DNA of 64,000 nt from Streptomyces pristinaespiralis (GCF_001278075.1 NZ_CP011340.1:1116001-1180000); one strand, 5' to 3'. Shown: positions 53,944 through 63,167, counted from the stretch's first letter. Made by a program: numbers and translations. Notes: generated from the letters alone by a model not told the origin.

Positions 53944-56034
53944 TCACATCCGCCGGAGCCGGATCACAGCGGCGTCGAAATCACCCTCGAGTCCGGTGTG
54001 AATTCCGTGGTGCAGCAGCACCCCGCCCTGGTGGACCGCTCCGGTGTCCGCACACACATAGGCCGCCGTCGCCTCGACACCCCGCAGCCGGAGCGCCGGC
54101 GGCCGCTCGCCGTAGCGCTGGGCCTGGAGCAGGGCGAGCACCACCGTCTCGTCACCCCGTACGTACTGCACGGCGCTGAGGCCGCCCTCCGGGGCCCGCA
54201 GCCGGTACAGCTCGCCGTGCTGCACCAGCAGCCTGATCTCCTTGTACAGCCCAACCCAGTCGCGCGCCTCGGAAAGCTCGGCCTCGCTCCAGGCGGAGAG
54301 GTCTCCCCCGACGCCCAGCACCCCGGCCATGGCGCTCACGAACCGGAAGCGCAGACTGCTGCGGCGACCGTTGAGCTGGACGTTGGGGCTGTCGGTGACC
54401 CATGCCGCCATGACCCGGGCCGGGTGCAGCTGGCTGAAGCCGTACTGGACGGCGAGCCGGTCCAAAGGGTCCGTATTGTCCGATGTCCACACCTGGTCGG
54501 TGCGGGTGAGGACCCCCAGATCGATCCTGCCGCCCCCGCCGGAGCAGGACTCGAAGGCGACTGTGGGATGCGCCGCCCGCAGCCGGTCCAGCAGGCCGTA
54601 GAAGCCTTCGACATGTTCCGTCCACAGCCTCTGCGGGTACGGCTCCCCCGGCCAGCCCGCATCGGTGAAGCAGCGGTTGAAGTCCCACTTCACGTAGTCG
54701 ACGGGCGCGCCGGAGAGCAGCGTGTCCAGCTGCTCCCACAGGTACGCCCGTACGTCCTCGCGCGCGAGGTTGAGCACCAGCTGGTTGCGGAAGCGGGTCC
54801 TCGTCCGCCCAGGACGGTGCTGGACCCAGTCGGGATGCGCCCGGTAGAGGTCGCTGTCCTCGTTGACCATCTCCGGCTCCACCCAGATGCCGAACTGCAT
54901 GCCGAGCGCGTGCACTTCGGCGGCCAGCGGCCCCAGCCCTTCGGGGAAGCGGTCCGGGTTGGGCGTCCAGTCGCCGAGCCCGGACCGGTCGCCGGTGCGC
55001 CGCCCGAACCAGCCGTCGTCCACGACGAACAGTTCGACCCCCATCCCGGCGGCCCGCCGGGCGAGCGCCGACTGCTGGGGCTGCGAGATGTCGAAGCCGG
55101 TGGCCTCCCACGAGTTGTAGAGCACCGGCCGTACCCGGCCGGCGTCGGGAATCACATGGGCCAGCTGCCAGGCGTGCCACGCCCTGCTCGCCCCGCCGAA
55201 GCCGCCGTCGCTCCAGAGCCCGGCGAAGACGGGCGAGGTGTACGTCGCGCCCGGCCCGAGCCGCAGCAGCCCGGAATCGTCGTGTCCCGCTCCTCCGGTG
55301 ATCTGTACGGCCCCGTCAGGCAGCCGCTGCACGCAGATCCGCCACGATCCGGACCAGCCGAGGGCGCAGCCGTACACCTCGCCGTGCTCCTCGGTGGCGC
55401 CGTCCGCGTCGAGGGCCACCCACGGCAGGTGCTGGTGGCCGGTGTGTCCGCGCCGGCTGCCGATGGTCGTCTCCCCGTACGGAAGCTCGCCGCGCGCGAG
55501 GCGGGACTCGGCGGCCCAGCGGCCGTGCAGCTGGGAGAGCCGCCAGCCCTCCCGCAGCGGCAGCGTCCAGGCGGCGGCGTCGGCCCGGAGCAGTTCGAGG
55601 TCCGGGCCTTCGCCCTCGTGGGCGACGGTGACCCAGCGCTCGATCACGTCGCCGTCGCCGCGCATGCGGTAGTGAAGGACCAGGCCCAGCCCCACCAGCT
55701 CGTCACGGAAGCGCAGCCTCAGCTCGTCGTCCTCTGCGGTCCAGCCGGCGAAGGCCCATTCCGTGCCGCGGACGCTGTCCGTCCTGACCGACAGCGCCGG
55801 GCGTACGAAGCGCGGGCCGCCTTCGACGGGGTACTCCTCGCGGCCGTCGAGCGGGGCTTCGAAGGGGCGGTAGGGCGGCGGGTCCGCGGCCGCGAGGGCC
55901 TGTGCTGCGGCGGCCGGGATACGCGCGCCCCAGTGGAGGTGCACCACCTCGTCCGCGTCGGTGAGGTGGAGCACGTAGCTGCTCGTGGGGCCGGAGAGGA
56001 CCCAGGTACGCCCTTTGCCAACGTTCTCGATCAT
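53944..56034 (-). CDS. Alpha-galactosidase, glycoside hydrolase family 36
   Basis: The product has 696 residues, is predicted to be cytoplasmic (no signal peptide), and removes terminal alpha-galactose from oligosaccharides such as melibiose or raffinose. Domains are an N-terminal beta-sandwich (about 1-290), a TIM barrel (about 300-600; NSWEATGFDISQPQQ, FVVDDGWFGRR, FGIWVEPEMVNEDSD) and a C-terminal sheet. The nucleophile Asp is in VKWDFNR (about 450) and the acid/base Asp in SDNTDP (about 517). ATG 56034 has GAGGGG upstream; the much longer open frame is antisense to the phosphatase gene. No sugar transporter is adjacent, so it stands alone. Confidence 0.93.
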   Translation of the reverse strand: MIENVGKGRTWVLSGPTSSYVLHLTDADEVVHLHWGARIPAAAAQALAAADPPPYRPFEAPLDGREEYPVEGGPRFVRPALSVRTDSVRGTEWAFAGWTAEDDELRLRFRDELVGLGLVLHYRMRGDGDVIERWVTVAHEGEGPDLELLRADAAAWTLPLREGWRLSQLHGRWAAESRLARGELPYGETTIGSRRGHTGHQHLPWVALDADGATEEHGEVYGCALGWSGSWRICVQRLPDGAVQITGGAGHDDSGLLRLGPGATYTSPVFAGLWSDGGFGGASRAWHAWQLAHVIPDAGRVRPVLYNSWEATGFDISQPQQSALARRAAGMGVELFVVDDGWFGRRTGDRSGLGDWTPNPDRFPEGLGPLAAEVHALGMQFGIWVEPEMVNEDSDLYRAHPDWVQHRPGRTRTRFRNQLVLNLAREDVRAYLWEQLDTLLSGAPVDYVKWDFNRCFTDAGWPGEPYPQRLWTEHVEGFYGLLDRLRAAHPTVAFESCSGGGGRIDLGVLTRTDQVWTSDNTDPLDRLAVQYGFSQLHPARVMAAWVTDSPNVQLNGRRSSLRFRFVSAMAGVLGVGGDLSAWSEAELSEARDWVGLYKEIRLLVQHGELYRLRAPEGGLSAVQYVRGDETVVLALLQAQRYGERPPALRLRGVEATAAYVCADTGAVHQGGVLLHHGIHTGLEGDFDAAVIRLRRM

Positions 56035-56233
56035 CTGACCCCTCGGATACTCACAGGTCCGCACAGGCCCGCACATCATCCGCCGGGCCGGGCCCGGTGG
56101 CAACGGCGCACCGGGGTCGCCAACCGCCGTGCCTGAAGGCCAGGATGATTGGCCGATGAACGTGTGTCGTATGGTCGAGGCCGCGCCATCGCCCGGCGAA
56201 CAGCGCCGGCGACTGTCCTCCGAAGGAGTCCCC

Positions 56234-57043
56234 GTGACGCAGCAGCTGCCGCAGGTCCCCTCTACAGAACCCGAGCTGACCGGGGTCCGTAACTTCCGGG
56301 ACGTGGGCGGTCTGCCGACGACGGACGGGCGGACGGTGCGGCCCGGCAGGCTCTTCCGCAGCGGCCACCTGGCGCACGCGACGGCGTCCGACGCCGCGTT
56401 CCTGTCGGCTCTGGGCCTCCACACGATCTTCGACTTCCGCAACGCCGCGGACCAGCGGCTCGAGGGACCGGACATCGACCTGCCCGGCGTCCGCAACGTG
56501 AACCTGCCGCTGAGCGATCCGGCGGACGGGGCGGAGTTCTGGAAGATGGTCCGGGACGGGAATCTGGACGAGCTGAAGTCGATCCTCGCGGACGGCAAGG
56601 GCGCCGGACGGATGATCGCCTCGTACCGGATGATCATCAAGGAGCGGACGGCGGAGCACAGCCGGGTGCTCCACGCCCTGGCGGAGGACAGCGTCCCCGC
56701 CCTGATGCACTGCGCCGCGGGCAAGGACCGCGCCGGTCTGTCGATAGCGGTGTCGCTGCTCGCCGTCGGTGTGGAGCGGGACGCCATCGAGGCGGACTAC
56801 CTCAAGTCCAACGACCCGCACCGCCGTTACAAGGTCCGGCGCAGCGGCAACGGTCCGGACGCGATGTCGCCCGAGGTGATGGAGCTGCTCAGCCCGCTCT
56901 TCGACGCCCGTGCCGAGTACCTGGCCGCGGCCTTCGAGGCGATCGAGGAGAACTGGGGCACGACCGAGCGCTATCTCACCGAGGGCCTGCGGCTGTCCCC
57001 GGCGACGCGTGAGCGTCTTCGGGAACGGCTGCTCGAGGGCTGA
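56234..57043 (+). CDS. Tyrosine-protein phosphatase (PtpB / LipA-like family)
   Basis: The product has 269 residues. The family N-terminus GVRNFRDVGGLPTTDGRTVRPGRLFRSGHL and the active-site CX5R loop HCAAGKDRAG (nucleophile Cys in HC, Arg in DR) identify a dual-specificity/triple-specificity phosphatase like mycobacterial PtpB. It could dephosphorylate phosphotyrosine or phosphoinositides. GTG 56234 follows GAAGGAG. It diverges from the alpha-galactosidase gene and is convergent with the small membrane protein gene, leaving 8 bp between them. Confidence 0.9.
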   Translation: MTQQLPQVPSTEPELTGVRNFRDVGGLPTTDGRTVRPGRLFRSGHLAHATASDAAFLSALGLHTIFDFRNAADQRLEGPDIDLPGVRNVNLPLSDPADGAEFWKMVRDGNLDELKSILADGKGAGRMIASYRMIIKERTAEHSRVLHALAEDSVPALMHCAAGKDRAGLSIAVSLLAVGVERDAIEADYLKSNDPHRRYKVRRSGNGPDAMSPEVMELLSPLFDARAEYLAAAFEAIEENWGTTERYLTEGLRLSPATRERLRERLLEG

Positions 57044-57051
57044 GCCGCCCG

Positions 57052-57216
57052 CTACTGGTTCTGGCCGCCGACCAGGAACAGCAGGTAGAGGAACCCGGCG
57101 ATGACATGGCCGGCGATGAGGTAGGCGAAGAGCCGGATCACCAGTCCGCGCGGGAACCGCTCCTCACGCGGGCTCTCGTCGCCGGCTGTGCGCCTGTCCA
57201 ACGGGTCGTACGACAT
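57052..57216 (-). CDS. Small single-pass membrane protein (DUF6126-like)
   Basis: The product has 54 residues: a charged N-terminus (MSYDPLDRRTAGDESPREERFPRG) then one membrane helix (LVIRLFAYLIAGHVIAGFLYLLFLVGG). It is too short for most ORF callers. Its ATG is 5 bp downstream of the XRE-cupin regulator stop, so the two are coupled. From memory, a small protein of this type follows this regulator in S. coelicolor and relatives. The function is unknown; it may be a membrane partner of the regulator. Confidence 0.82.
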   Translation of the reverse strand: MSYDPLDRRTAGDESPREERFPRGLVIRLFAYLIAGHVIAGFLYLLFLVGGQNQ

Positions 57217-57221
57217 GCGGA

Positions 57222-57824
57222 TCACATTCCTCGGCGGTCGGGGACGGGGTGCAGTTCGGGGGCCTGCAGCAGGGTGTGCACGAAGAGGATCTCCGCCCCT
57301 TCGGGAGTGGCCGCCGCGATGCGGTGCGGGGTGAGCGAGTCGAAGTGCGCGCTGTCACCGGCCGCCAGCTCGTGGACGGCGTCCCCGAGGCCGAGACGCA
57401 GCCGCCCGCTCACGACGTGGAGCCACTCCTCGCCGGGGTGCACGCGTACGAGGTCGCCCTGCACGCCGTGCGGCACGAACACCCGCAGGGCCTGCATGGC
57501 CCTTCCCGGGTTGCCGGCCCGGTGGTAGTCCCAGCCGGCCGCCGCCATGGGCTCGCGGTCGCGGCCACGGATGACCGGATCGCGTTCTGCGGGCTGTTCG
57601 CCGAGCAGTTCCGCGACCGTCGTACCGTAGATGCGGGCGAGGGCGAGGAGCATCGGCAGCGAAGGCTGCCGCTGTCCCGTCTCGAGCCGGGAGAGATGGG
57701 CGGGCGAGAGTCCCGCCCGCCGGGCGGCGACCTCGAGGGTGAGTCCACGACGGCGGCGCAGGTCGCGCAGCCGGGGTGCCATCTCGGGCAGTCCCTCGTC
57801 CGTCGGCTCGGATGAGCTGGTCAT
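57222..57824 (-). CDS. XRE family regulator with C-terminal cupin domain
   Basis: The product has 200 residues. The helix-turn-helix is LRDLRRRRGLTLEVAARRAGLSPAHLSRLETGQRQPS (about 18-55), and the cupin is at about 115-190 (RVHPGEEWLHVVSGRLRLGLGD). The cupin probably senses a small ligand. ATG 57824 has GGGGGC upstream. It lies just downstream of the hopanoid aminotransferase gene; a perfect 16-bp inverted repeat sits 20 bp before its start and is the likely autoregulatory site. It is co-transcribed with the 54-residue membrane protein. Confidence 0.88.
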   Translation of the reverse strand: MTSSSEPTDEGLPEMAPRLRDLRRRRGLTLEVAARRAGLSPAHLSRLETGQRQPSLPMLLALARIYGTTVAELLGEQPAERDPVIRGRDREPMAAAGWDYHRAGNPGRAMQALRVFVPHGVQGDLVRVHPGEEWLHVVSGRLRLGLGDAVHELAAGDSAHFDSLTPHRIAAATPEGAEILFVHTLLQAPELHPVPDRRGM

Positions 57825-57844
57825 GCCCCCATTGGGCCAGAGTA

Positions 57845-57880
57845 TTGTCCGTGAGGCAAATTCCTTTGCCTCACGGACAA
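57845..57880. promoter_or_regulatory. Perfect inverted repeat upstream of XRE-cupin regulator
   Basis: TTGTCCGTGAGGCAAA (57845-57860) and TTTGCCTCACGGACAA (57865-57880) are exact reverse complements around TTCC. It lies 21 bp upstream of the regulator start and 11 bp past the aminotransferase stop. It is most likely an operator; it could also act as a terminator for the aminotransferase gene, although no T-run follows on the minus strand. Confidence 0.7.
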
Positions 57881-57890
57881 AAACGTCTGG

Positions 57891-59285
57891 TCAGCGGTTG
57901 GCGACCGCCTGCTTCATCAGGGTCTTGCCGAAGTCCCACATCAGGCCGCCCCCGCCGTGGGCGTCCTCCATCACGGCTTCGAACGCGCCGACGAAACGGT
58001 CGACCTCCTTCTCTCCGATGATCAGCGGCGGGATCAGCTTGATCACTTCCATGCGGTCCCCGGAGACCTGGGTGAGGATCCGGTGCCGCTGCAGCAGCGG
58101 CACCACCACCATCTGCGCGAACAGCCCCTTCCGGGCCGCCTGCAGCACGGTCCAGCGGCTGCGCAGTTTGATCGACTCCGGTCGCCCGAACTCGATGCCG
58201 ATCATCAGCCCGCGACCGCGCACCGCGTGGAGCAGCTCGTACCGGTCGACGAGCGACGCCAGCCGGGCCCGCAACAGCTCGCCCGTCACCCGCGCGTTCT
58301 TCACGATGTGCTCGTTCTCCAGCACCGACAGCACGGCCAGCCCCGCCGCCATCGCCTGGGCGTTGGAGCCGAAGCTCGCGGAGTGCACCAGGACCCGGTC
58401 CATCGACGAGTAGACCTTCTTGAAGATCCAGTCCCTGCCGAGGGTGGCGCCGACGGGCACATAGCCTCCCGACAGCGCCTTGGCCACGCAGACGAGGTCG
58501 GGCTCGACGCCCGCCTCGTACTGGAAGGCGTAGAAGTCGCCGGTGCGCCCGAGGCCCGTCTGCACCTCGTCCGCGATCAGCAGCGCCTTGTACTTGTGCA
58601 GCAGTTCCTGGGCCCCCCGGAGAAATCCTGGCGGTGTCGGGTGGACGCCCTTTCCCTGGACCGGTTCGACGATGAACGCGGCCACGTCGCCGCGCACCAG
58701 CTCGCGCTCGAGAGCGCCCAGGTCACCCATCGCGATCGCGGTGTCCGGCAGCAGCGGGGAGAAACCGTCACGGAACCCGTCCTCGCCGTTGACCGACAGC
58801 GCTCCGGTCGTCAGCCCGTGGAAGGCGTGCGTGCAGTACAGGACCCTGGGCCGGCCCGTCACGTACCGGGCGAACTTCAGCGCCGCCTCGACGGCCTCCG
58901 CCCCGCTGTTGCCGAAGTACACCCGGTCCAGGTGCGGGGTGTGCTCGAGCAGCTTCTCCGCGAGCAGCCCGGGAAGCGGCTGGCAGTCGAAGCGGACGAG
59001 GTCGGGGAGCGAGGCGTCGATCACGTCGTGGAGCGCCTTGTTCACGACGGGGTGGTGCCGGCCGAGACCCATCACCCCGAAACCCGCGAGCATGTCGAGG
59101 TAGTCGTTGCCCTCGGTGTCGTAGAAGTAGGCCCCCTCCGCCCGGTCGTAGACCTTGTCGAACCCGATGGTGCGCAGCATGCGCGGCAGTTGGTGGTTCA
59201 AGTACCGGGCGTGCAGCTCGTAGCGCTCCCCACCGCGCCGCGCCAGCAGTTCCGCCAGATCGAAGCTCTTGGGCTGCTCGGTCAT
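57891..59285 (-). CDS. hpnO: Class III aminotransferase of the hopanoid locus (HpnO-like)
   Basis: The product has 464 residues and is PLP-dependent. Visible motifs are YFGNSGAEAVEAALKFAR, THAFHGLTTGALS, the cofactor Asp in LLIADEVQTGLGRTG, and the PLP lysine in VCVAKALSGGYVPVG. In the hopanoid pathway it would aminate the C35 side chain to give aminobacteriohopanetriol; this rests on its place beside HpnH, HpnG and the cyclase. An ornithine/acetylornithine aminotransferase-like role is the alternative. ATG 59285 is chosen from the family start. It lies 44 bp downstream of HpnH. Confidence 0.85.
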   Translation of the reverse strand: MTEQPKSFDLAELLARRGGERYELHARYLNHQLPRMLRTIGFDKVYDRAEGAYFYDTEGNDYLDMLAGFGVMGLGRHHPVVNKALHDVIDASLPDLVRFDCQPLPGLLAEKLLEHTPHLDRVYFGNSGAEAVEAALKFARYVTGRPRVLYCTHAFHGLTTGALSVNGEDGFRDGFSPLLPDTAIAMGDLGALERELVRGDVAAFIVEPVQGKGVHPTPPGFLRGAQELLHKYKALLIADEVQTGLGRTGDFYAFQYEAGVEPDLVCVAKALSGGYVPVGATLGRDWIFKKVYSSMDRVLVHSASFGSNAQAMAAGLAVLSVLENEHIVKNARVTGELLRARLASLVDRYELLHAVRGRGLMIGIEFGRPESIKLRSRWTVLQAARKGLFAQMVVVPLLQRHRILTQVSGDRMEVIKLIPPLIIGEKEVDRFVGAFEAVMEDAHGGGGLMWDFGKTLMKQAVANR

Positions 59286-59329
59286 TCCTCGGCTCTCCTG
59301 GTCCAGAGTGTCGGTCGGTCACATGTCCG

Positions 59330-60349
59330 TCACCGGGTCCCGGAGACCGTCTCGCGGGCGGCCCGGAGCGATTCCTTGAGCGATCCCATGGTGGCCAGGA
59401 CGGCGGTGGGCTCGTAGCCGCAGTGGGCCATGCAGTTGGCGCAGCGCGGGTCCTTGCCGCGGCCGTACTTGTCCCAGTCGGTGTCCTCGACGAGTTCGCG
59501 GTAGGTGGGGACGTAGCCGTCGCTCATCAGGTAGCAGGGGCGCTGCCAGCCGAAGAGGGAGTAGTTGGGGATCGCCCACGCGGTGCAGGGGAAGTCGGCC
59601 TTCCCCTCGAGGAAGTCCAGGAAGAGCGGGGAGTGGTTGAGCCTCCAACGTCGCCGGTTGCCGCCGGAGAAGGCCTTCCGGAAGAGTTCCCTGGTCTGCT
59701 CGACGCCGAGGAAGTGCTCCTGGTCGGGTGCCTTCTCGTAGGCGTACGCGGGCGAGATCATCATCTCGTCGACCTTGAGGTCGTCGTTGAGGTAGTTCAG
59801 GACCTCGATGACCGTCTGGGGGGTGTCGGTGTTGAAGAAGGTCGAGTTGGTGGTGACCCGGAAACCGCGGCGCTTGGCTTCCTTGATCGCCGCGACCGCT
59901 TCGTCGAACACTCCCTCCTTGGCGACCGATTCGTCGTGGCGCTCCCTCAGTCCGTCGATGTGCACGGCGAAGGCGAAGTACGGGGAGGGGGTGAACTTCT
60001 CGATCTTCTTGCGCAGCAGCACGGCGTTGGTGCACAGGAACACGTATTTCCGGCGGGCGACCAACTGACGCACGATCTCGTCGATCTGAGGGTGCATCAA
60101 CGGTTCGCCGCCGGCGATGGAGACCATCGGCGCTCCGGACTCCAGCACCGCGCCGACCGCCTGCGCCACCGGCATCCGCTGCTTGAGCACCCCGGCGGGG
60201 TGCTGGATCTTCCCGCAGCCCTCGCATGCGAGGTTGCACGCGTAGAGCGGCTCGAGTTCGACGATCAGAGGGAACTTGTCGCGCTTGCGGAGCTTCTGTT
60301 CGAAGAGATAGGTCCCGACCCTGACGGTCTGGCGGAGCGGCATGGCCAT
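59330..60349 (-). CDS. hpnH: Adenosyl-hopene transferase HpnH (radical SAM)
   Basis: The product has 339 residues. The [4Fe-4S] cysteines C38, C42 and C45 are in YACNLACEGC, SAM contacts in SIAGGEPLMHP, and the C-terminal cysteines in CANCMAHCGYE belong to the family-specific DUF3463 region. It adds a 5'-deoxyadenosyl group to diploptene, starting C35 bacteriohopanepolyol synthesis. ATG 60349 has AGGAGGTGA upstream. It is 5 bp downstream of HpnG in the same operon. In S. coelicolor, as I recall, dxs and ispG lie between hpnH and the aminotransferase; here they are absent. Confidence 0.93.
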   Translation of the reverse strand: MAMPLRQTVRVGTYLFEQKLRKRDKFPLIVELEPLYACNLACEGCGKIQHPAGVLKQRMPVAQAVGAVLESGAPMVSIAGGEPLMHPQIDEIVRQLVARRKYVFLCTNAVLLRKKIEKFTPSPYFAFAVHIDGLRERHDESVAKEGVFDEAVAAIKEAKRRGFRVTTNSTFFNTDTPQTVIEVLNYLNDDLKVDEMMISPAYAYEKAPDQEHFLGVEQTRELFRKAFSGGNRRRWRLNHSPLFLDFLEGKADFPCTAWAIPNYSLFGWQRPCYLMSDGYVPTYRELVEDTDWDKYGRGKDPRCANCMAHCGYEPTAVLATMGSLKESLRAARETVSGTR

Positions 60350-60354
60350 CTGGC

Positions 60355-61008
60355 TCACCTCCTGGGGAGCAGCAAAGAACGGTGCCATTCAAGAAATGCG
60401 GGCATTACGGCACGAAGAACACGGAAGGCTGATATTCCACCGCGAAGCGTGCCGATCCGTACCAGTTCGTGTTCGGGGGCGTCCACGACCACCCGGACGG
60501 CCGCAACGGGACGCGGCCCGGTCTCCATGGCGCTGTTCAGGGTCGCCGCGGACTCCATGTCCGCGGCGATCGCTCCGGCCGCGAGCAGCTGTGCGCGCTC
60601 GTGGCCGCGCACGACGTGATCCACGCCGGTCAGCGGGCCCCGGTGCACCGTGCGCCCGGGGACCGCCCTGGCCACGGCCTTCGCCAGGAGGTCCGTTCCG
60701 GTGCAGGGGGTGGAGACACCGTCGAGCCGGGCCTCCTCCACCACGACGAGGTCTCCCGGGTGCATGCCCGGGGCGAGACCCGCGCAGAAGCCGGACGCCA
60801 CGACCGCCGCCTCCCGGAAGGGCTCCGTGCCGCACGCGGCGCGCACGGCACGGCCGGCGTTGGCCGGCCCCATGCCGGTACGCAGGACGGTCGCGCCGCT
60901 CCCGCCGCGGCGCCGGTCACCGGCCCGCAGCGCGAACCTCTCGATGCCGAGCGCGCAGGCGATCAGCAGCGGCACGGCCGGGACGGCCGGCTCCCCGCGG
61001 TCCGCCAT
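60355..61008 (-). CDS. hpnG: Hopanoid nucleosidase/phosphorylase HpnG
   Basis: The product has 217 residues with the purine nucleoside phosphorylase-like fold: TGMGPANAGRAVRAA, VVASGFCAGLAPGMHPGDLVV and IAADMESAA (the nucleoside-binding MES motif). It removes adenine from adenosylhopane to give ribosyl- or phosphoribosyl-hopane. Its ATG overlaps the cyclase stop as ATGA, so translation is coupled. Confidence 0.9.
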   Translation of the reverse strand: MADRGEPAVPAVPLLIACALGIERFALRAGDRRRGGSGATVLRTGMGPANAGRAVRAACGTEPFREAAVVASGFCAGLAPGMHPGDLVVVEEARLDGVSTPCTGTDLLAKAVARAVPGRTVHRGPLTGVDHVVRGHERAQLLAAGAIAADMESAATLNSAMETGPRPVAAVRVVVDAPEHELVRIGTLRGGISAFRVLRAVMPAFLEWHRSLLLPRR

Positions 61009-63032
61009 CAGCCCCCCTCACGGGCGGCCGCACGGCCCACGGGCTTCTCCCCGTGGAGGAAGCGGCCGAGCGCGGTGAGGGGGAAGACCTGCCGGTACAG
61101 GTGGTAGTTGATCGAGAAGTCCCAGGGGAAGCCGGTCCCCGTGAAGTACGGCTCGTCCCAGGAGCCGTCGGGCCGCTGGGTCCGTGCCAGCCAGGCGACG
61201 CCCCGCTCGACGGCCCTGCCGTCCCGCTCACCGGCCGACAGCAGCGCCAGCAGCGCCCAGCCGGTCTGGGAGGCCGTGGAGGCACCGCGGCCGATCGACT
61301 GCTCCTCCCGGTAGGAGCGCAGGTCCTCGCCCCAGCCCCCGTCCTCGTTCTGGACGGACTCGAGCCAGGTGACCGCCCGGCGGACCGACGGGTGGGACGC
61401 GGGCAGCCCGGCGGCGATCAGGGCGGGCACCACCGCCCCCGTGCCGTAGACGTAGTTGACTCCCCAGCGGCCGAACCAGGCGCCGTTCGCCTCCTGTTCC
61501 CGGAGCAGCCACCGCACGCCCCGCCGGGTGCGCGGGTCCTCGGCCATGCCCTCGTGGGCGAGCATCTCGACGACGTGCGCGGTGACGTCCGCCGACGGCG
61601 GGTCGATCACCTCGCCGAAGTCGCAGAACGGCAGCCGGTTCGGGAACGGGCTGGTGTTGTCGGCGTCGAACGCCCCCCAGGCGCCGTTCAGGGACTGCAT
61701 CCCGAGGTTCCAGCGTGTGCCGCGGGCCACGGCCGCCTCGACGCGCTCCGGGTCCGGGTGCTTCACCCGGCGCAGGGCGAGGATCACCTCGGCCGTGTCG
61801 TCGATGTCGGGGTAGTTGTCGTTGTGGAACTCGAACGCCCAGCCGCCGGGCCCGAGTCCTGGCCTGCGCACCGCCCAGTCACCGGGCCGCACGATCTGCT
61901 CGCTCAGCATCCAGTCCGCCGCCTTCACCAGTGCGGGGTGGTCGGCGGGCAGGCCGGCGTCGGCGAGCGCGATGGTGGCGAGGCAGGTGTCCCAGACCGG
62001 GGACTGGCAGGCCTCGATCATCCGTACGGGGAGACCTTCCTCCTCGCGGTGGACGGCGAAGCGGTCCAAGGACTCCAGTCCCGCGCGCATGACGGGGTGC
62101 TCGAGGTCGTAGCCGAGCAGGTGCAGGGCGATCACCGAGTACACGGCAGGCGGCTGGATGCCGCCCCAGCAGCCGTCGTTCTCCTGCCGTTCGATGATCC
62201 AGCGGGCGGCGGCGTTCATGGCCGCCCTGCGCAGCCGGCGGGGTGCCACCTTGTGGTAGAGGTGCAGCGCCTTGTCGGCGCGCTGGAAGAAGCCGTCCCA
62301 GCTGGCGGCGGGGGCGAACCGCTTCTGCGGGTTGGGCATCGCCGGGTCGGTGTGCAGCTCGTCGAGGGCGAACGGGGCCGGCCGCACCGGCCGCTTCGCG
62401 GAGACGACGGTCAGGGGCACGATGGTCTGCCGTGCCCAGCAGCCGAAGTCGTAGATGTTCAGCGGGACCCACTTGGGCAGCAGGATCAGCTCCGGCGGCA
62501 GTTCGGGCAGGTCGTCCCACTTCCACCAGCCGAACAGGGCCAGCCAGATCCGGGTGAAGACCCGGGCCGCCGCGATGCCGCCCCTGCTCCTGACCCAGGA
62601 GGCGGCGCGCTGCATGTGCGGGTCGTCCGGGCGGTCCCCCGCCAGCCGCAGGGCGACGTACGCCTCGATGGTGGTGGACAGTTCGCCCGGACCGCCGTAG
62701 AAGGTCGCCCAGGTGCCGTCGTCGCGCTGCTGCCCGCGGATGAACCGGGCGGAGGCCTCCACGGTCGCCGCGTCCTGGATGCCGAGGAACTGCCGCAGCA
62801 GCAGGTCCTCCGCGTCCATGGTCACGTTGGTCTCGAGGTCGCCCTTCCACCACCCCTGGGCGTCCTGCCGCGCGAGCAGATGCTCGACGGCCCGTTCCGC
62901 GGCACGTCCGGCCGCTTCCCGTACGTCGGTGCCCGGCGCGGTGGTCCGGGCGGCGGTCGTCGTGGTCGTGTCGCCGGCAGTGGCAGCACCGGCCCGCACG
63001 GGCCCGCTGCTTCCGTCGGTCGTCGCTGTCAT
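61008..63032 (-). CDS. shc: Squalene-hopene cyclase
   Basis: The product has 674 residues and cyclises squalene to hopene/hopanol in one step as a membrane-associated monotopic enzyme. The catalytic DxDD motif is DIDD at 409-412. Repeated QW motifs (RQENDGCWGG, RWNLGMQSLNGAWGAF, NEDGGWGED, RPDGSWDE) build the double alpha/alpha barrel. The N-terminal 35 residues are Thr/Ala-rich and probably disordered. ATG 63032 has AGGGGA upstream. It begins about 135 bp downstream of the polyprenyl synthase gene, with a strong hairpin in the gap. Confidence 0.96.
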   Translation of the reverse strand: MTATTDGSSGPVRAGAATAGDTTTTTAARTTAPGTDVREAAGRAAERAVEHLLARQDAQGWWKGDLETNVTMDAEDLLLRQFLGIQDAATVEASARFIRGQQRDDGTWATFYGGPGELSTTIEAYVALRLAGDRPDDPHMQRAASWVRSRGGIAAARVFTRIWLALFGWWKWDDLPELPPELILLPKWVPLNIYDFGCWARQTIVPLTVVSAKRPVRPAPFALDELHTDPAMPNPQKRFAPAASWDGFFQRADKALHLYHKVAPRRLRRAAMNAAARWIIERQENDGCWGGIQPPAVYSVIALHLLGYDLEHPVMRAGLESLDRFAVHREEEGLPVRMIEACQSPVWDTCLATIALADAGLPADHPALVKAADWMLSEQIVRPGDWAVRRPGLGPGGWAFEFHNDNYPDIDDTAEVILALRRVKHPDPERVEAAVARGTRWNLGMQSLNGAWGAFDADNTSPFPNRLPFCDFGEVIDPPSADVTAHVVEMLAHEGMAEDPRTRRGVRWLLREQEANGAWFGRWGVNYVYGTGAVVPALIAAGLPASHPSVRRAVTWLESVQNEDGGWGEDLRSYREEQSIGRGASTASQTGWALLALLSAGERDGRAVERGVAWLARTQRPDGSWDEPYFTGTGFPWDFSINYHLYRQVFPLTALGRFLHGEKPVGRAAAREGG

Positions 63033-63076
63033 TGTTTCCCCTTCGTTGCAGTGGTCTCTGCTGAGCTGGGGTCTGA

Positions 63077-63110
63077 CGTCGGCCGGTGACGATGACGTCA
63101 CCGGCCGGCG
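63077..63110 (-). other. GC-rich hairpin between polyprenyl synthase and cyclase genes
   Basis: GGCCGGTGACG (63081-63091) and CGTCACCGGCC (63096-63106) pair perfectly around ATGA, and flanking bases extend the stem to about 15 bp. No U-run follows on the minus strand. It could be a partial terminator or an RNA-stability element that sets cyclase levels relative to the upstream genes. Confidence 0.55.
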
Positions 63111-63167
63111 ACGCGCTTCATATGGTGCGGCTGTTGCTCCGGTCGGTCCTTGCGATGATGATGGCGA

